In this document: piece after piece, positions 6,885-8,843 of the stretch | How the letters are laid out: each line of letters begins with the position of its first letter | Numbering within the stretch: position 1 is the stretch's first letter | Assembly: GCA_021781185.1 (NCBI GenBank) | Contig: JAJXXI010000313.1 | Coordinates: 1-8,843, forward strand | From: a bacterium | Lineage (GTDB): Bacteria > Verrucomicrobiota > Verrucomicrobiia > Limisphaerales > UBA11358 | Reading direction: 5' to 3' | DNA length: 8,843 bases | Made by a program: the position numbers and the translations under genes | Notes under the pieces: model-generated | Told to the model about the DNA's origin: nothing | What the model saw: only the letters and a program-made list of their open reading frames with translations | Databases searched by the model: none

Positions 6885-6915
6885 CTCACAGGCTGCATTT
6901 GTCCGTATTCAGGCT

Positions 6916-7590
6916 TCAAACTCGGCCTTGCGAATCCCACCAGCGGATGGCGAAGTGAACCAGCGCTGTGGCCGTCCGGGTGCCCAGCTTCTTTTTGATG
7001 TTGGCGCGGTGCACCTCCACGGTTTTCACGCTCAAGTGGAGTTGGTCGGCGATGTCGCGTGTGCCGGTGCCCTGGCCGATCAGTTGGAAGACCTCAAATT
7101 CCCGGTCGCTCAACTTGCCTATCGGCGAGCCGCCATGATCCGATTGGCGGCCCGAAAAAACTTCCATGATGCGCGCCGACATTTTTTCGCTCACAAAAAT
7201 CTTGCCGCCGAGCACCTGGCGGATGGCGGCCAGAAAATTTTGTCCGCCCGCCTGTTTCATGATATAGCCGCGCCCGCCGGCCCGCAGCACGCGCTCGGCA
7301 TAGATCAACTCGTCATGCATGGAAACCACTAGGATGGGCATTTCCGGCCGAAGCGACTGAAAATCCTTGATCAACTCCAGGCCGTTTTTGTCCGGCAGCG
7401 AAATGTCCAGCAGCGCGAGGTCAAATTTCTGACTCGCAAGCAGATTGAGGGCTTGGCCGGCAGTGTCGGCCTCGGCCACGACCTGCAAGTCCGGCTCGTT
7501 GTCAATCAACTGCGCCAGGCCGGTCCGCATCATCGGATGGTCATCCACGATCAGGACGCGCTTGCGATGGGCTTTAGCTCTGGCAGGCAT
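6916..7590 (-). CDS. NarL/FixJ-type response regulator with LuxR HTH output
   Basis: This DNA-binding response regulator has 224 residues. The receiver domain (about 10-125) has the acidic pair D16/D17 in LIVDDHP, the phospho-acceptor D62 in LALLDISLPD, S90 in ILVVSMHD and K112 in YIMKQAGG. A LuxR-type helix-turn-helix spans about 158-215 (LSDREFEVFQLIGQGTGTRD, IADQLHLSVKTVEVHRANIK, KKLG). I prefer the ATG at 7590 over an in-frame start at 7614, because it begins MPARAKAHRKRVLIVDD with little extension before the first strand. The start lies inside the end of the kinase gene (17-nt overlap), so the two are surely co-expressed and form a cognate pair. The regulated genes are unknown; the adjacent synthetase gene, preceded by two inverted repeats, is the obvious candidate. 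Confidence 0.92.
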   Translation of the reverse strand: MPARAKAHRKRVLIVDDHPMMRTGLAQLIDNEPDLQVVAEADTAGQALNLLASQKFDLALLDISLPDKNGLELIKDFQSLRPEMPILVVSMHDELIYAERVLRAGGRGYIMKQAGGQNFLAAIRQVLGGKIFVSEKMSARIMEVFSGRQSDHGGSPIGKLSDREFEVFQLIGQGTGTRDIADQLHLSVKTVEVHRANIKKKLGTRTATALVHFAIRWWDSQGRV

Positions 7591-8770
7591 GTTTAATTTT
7601 TTTGGGTGCGGCAAGGATGACGCTGGTGCCGCCGGCGGGTTGCCGCTCGATGGTTACGGTGCCCCCGACCATGCCGATGCGCGTCTGCATGATCCGCAGG
7701 CCCATGCCGTTGCCGCCGGAGAAATTCTCCGGGAAGCCGACGCCGCGGTCATCCACCCGCAATCGTAAATGGGTTGCGTCCTCCCGCAATTCAATGACAA
7801 TCCTCTTCGCCCGGCCATGCTTGATGGCGTTGGAAACCGCCTCTTGCGCGATGCGAAACAAATGCGTTGCCGCCGCGTGGTCATTGAACTTCACGACTTC
7901 CGGACAACGAAACTCGCAACGCACCCGGAACATTTTCTCGGTGTTCAACGCCAGTTCCGTCAATGCGGACATCAGTCCCTCCGATTCGAGCGTGACCGGC
8001 GAAAGTCCGCGCGCCAGCAATCGCGTCTGGCTGATGGCCCCGCGCACGCCGGCGGCGATGTCTGCGGCCCGCGCGGAGGTCTCCGGGGATTTTCGGGCGA
8101 GTTTTTGCGCCAGCACTTGGGCCAGCATTTCAATGCCGGCGAGATGCTGGCAGAGTCCGTCATGCAAATCCTGGCCGATGCGGCGCTGTTCGCGCTCGCT
8201 GATTTCAAGGATTTCCTTTTCGAGCCGTTTGCGTTCCGTGATGTCGCGGACGAACCCGGTGAAAATCCGCCGGTCGCTCAACGTCACCTCGCTCACCGAC
8301 AAATCTATCGGAAACAGGGTGCCGTCCTTTTTGCGGGCAAAGGTTTCGCGGCCGATGCCGATGATTTTAGCGTGGCCGGTGTGCTGGTAATTCTTGATAT
8401 AGCCGTCGTGTTGTTCGCGATGCGGCGTGGACATCAGCAGGCTGACGTTTTTGCCGATGACTTCGGCGGCGCGGTAGCCAAAAATCTTTTCCGACGCGGG
8501 ATTGAAGGATTCGATGGTGCCGCGCTCATTGATGGTGATGATGCCCTCGACGGCGGTTTCGAGAATGGCGCGCAGCCGTTCCCCGCTGTCGTGCACGGTC
8601 CGCGCGGAGGGGGCCAGCTTTCCGACTATGGCTGTATTTTGCTTTGCCTTCATCCCGTTGGTGGCGGGAATATCGGCAATTTGCGGCCGGAAGCCAATGC
8701 CAATTGTCGAGTCTAACAGTTTGTTGAAAAACGTTTGAACCAGCGAAGTTGAAGTTTGTCTGTAACCCAT
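7574..8770 (-). CDS. Soluble PAS sensor histidine kinase (HisKA_3), FixL-like haem-PAS signature
   Basis: This 398-residue kinase has no membrane segment, so it senses something inside the cell. A PAS domain covers about 63-178 (RAILETAVEGIITINERGTI to FTGFVRDITERK). The HisKA_3 dimerisation/phospho-acceptor domain follows, with His203 in REQRRIGQDLHDGLCQHL. The ATPase domain has the N-box QEAVSNAIKHG (Asn314), G1 box DDRGVGFP (D341) and G2 box GNGMGLRIM. The PAS segment HDGYIKNYQHTGHAKIIGIG followed by Arg lines up without gaps with the FixL haem pocket: His121 matches the haem-ligating His200 of Bradyrhizobium FixL, and Arg141 matches Arg220, which governs oxygen binding. Lys135 takes the place of His214. 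An oxygen or NO sensor is therefore plausible, though many PAS domains with this pattern are untested. The ATG at 8770 has GAGG about 12 bp upstream; Met40 (8653) is an alternative start just before the PAS domain. Confidence 0.9.
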   Translation of the reverse strand: MGYRQTSTSLVQTFFNKLLDSTIGIGFRPQIADIPATNGMKAKQNTAIVGKLAPSARTVHDSGERLRAILETAVEGIITINERGTIESFNPASEKIFGYRAAEVIGKNVSLLMSTPHREQHDGYIKNYQHTGHAKIIGIGRETFARKKDGTLFPIDLSVSEVTLSDRRIFTGFVRDITERKRLEKEILEISEREQRRIGQDLHDGLCQHLAGIEMLAQVLAQKLARKSPETSARAADIAAGVRGAISQTRLLARGLSPVTLESEGLMSALTELALNTEKMFRVRCEFRCPEVVKFNDHAAATHLFRIAQEAVSNAIKHGRAKRIVIELREDATHLRLRVDDRGVGFPENFSGGNGMGLRIMQTRIGMVGGTVTIERQPAGGTSVILAAPKKIKHACQS

Positions 8771-8843
8771 GCGTGGAAAACCTCAAGCCCAGCCGGACTT
8801 TCTGACGGTCATCAACCTCAACCAATGCGTGCCCGCCGAGCAT
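8771..8843. other. Upstream edge of the kinase gene, no assignable gene
   Basis: This 73-bp stretch precedes the kinase ATG and is cut by the window edge. Minus-strand frames stay open across it, so it may include the 3' end of an upstream gene, but too little is present to tell. It carries the weak GAGG ribosome-binding site for the kinase. Confidence 0.3.

Noticed and set aside
8526..8843. Minus-strand frame open to the window edge, ending inside the kinase gene
   Set aside because: Most of it overlaps the kinase N-terminus in another frame and its end is Arg/His low complexity; no family is recognisable.

Overview
This window looks like chromosomal DNA of a free-living, fairly GC-rich Gram-negative bacterium. 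My best guess is Verrucomicrobiota (Limisphaerales/Pedosphaerales-like). The guess rests on weak or absent Shine-Dalgarno sites, a DUF2950 protein beside a Gly-rich lipoprotein, and the general style of the proteins; there is no rRNA or marker gene to confirm it.

Positions 1-961 are an insertion-sequence graveyard. A frameshifted IS630-type DDE transposase fragment (minus strand) is joined in frame to the N-terminus of an unrelated IS5/IS1182-like transposase. The outer end of the second element is a 41-bp sequence at 921-961. Repeats at 61-105 may be the end of a third element. Positions 962-2742 hold two plus-strand exported-protein genes: a Gly-rich lipoprotein built on two sets of 18-bp tandem repeats, and a DUF2950 protein. 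They are followed at once by a ~108-bp miniature element (2743-2850). Its right end is a perfect copy of the 41-bp sequence and its left end is a degenerate inverted copy, so it is probably an internally deleted relative of the first insertion sequence.

From 2925 to 8770 every gene is on the minus strand. In transcription order they are: a soluble PAS/HisKA_3 sensor kinase (8770-7574), an overlapping NarL/LuxR-type response regulator (7590-6916), a 916-residue fusion of an NDP-forming acyl-CoA synthetase with a GNAT acetyltransferase (6792-4042), and ribonuclease D with an HRDC domain (3980-2925). The kinase PAS domain carries the residue pattern of the FixL haem pocket, so the pair may sense oxygen or another diatomic gas.

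The synthetase/acetyltransferase resembles Pat/PatZ protein lysine acetyltransferases but keeps the SHTG histidine that ADP-forming synthetases phosphorylate. It may therefore be able both to make or use acetyl-CoA and to acetylate proteins. The 123-bp gap between regulator and synthetase contains two inverted repeats that could be operators. The most interesting hypothesis is a gas-responsive two-component system next to, and perhaps controlling, a metabolic/protein-acetylation enzyme.
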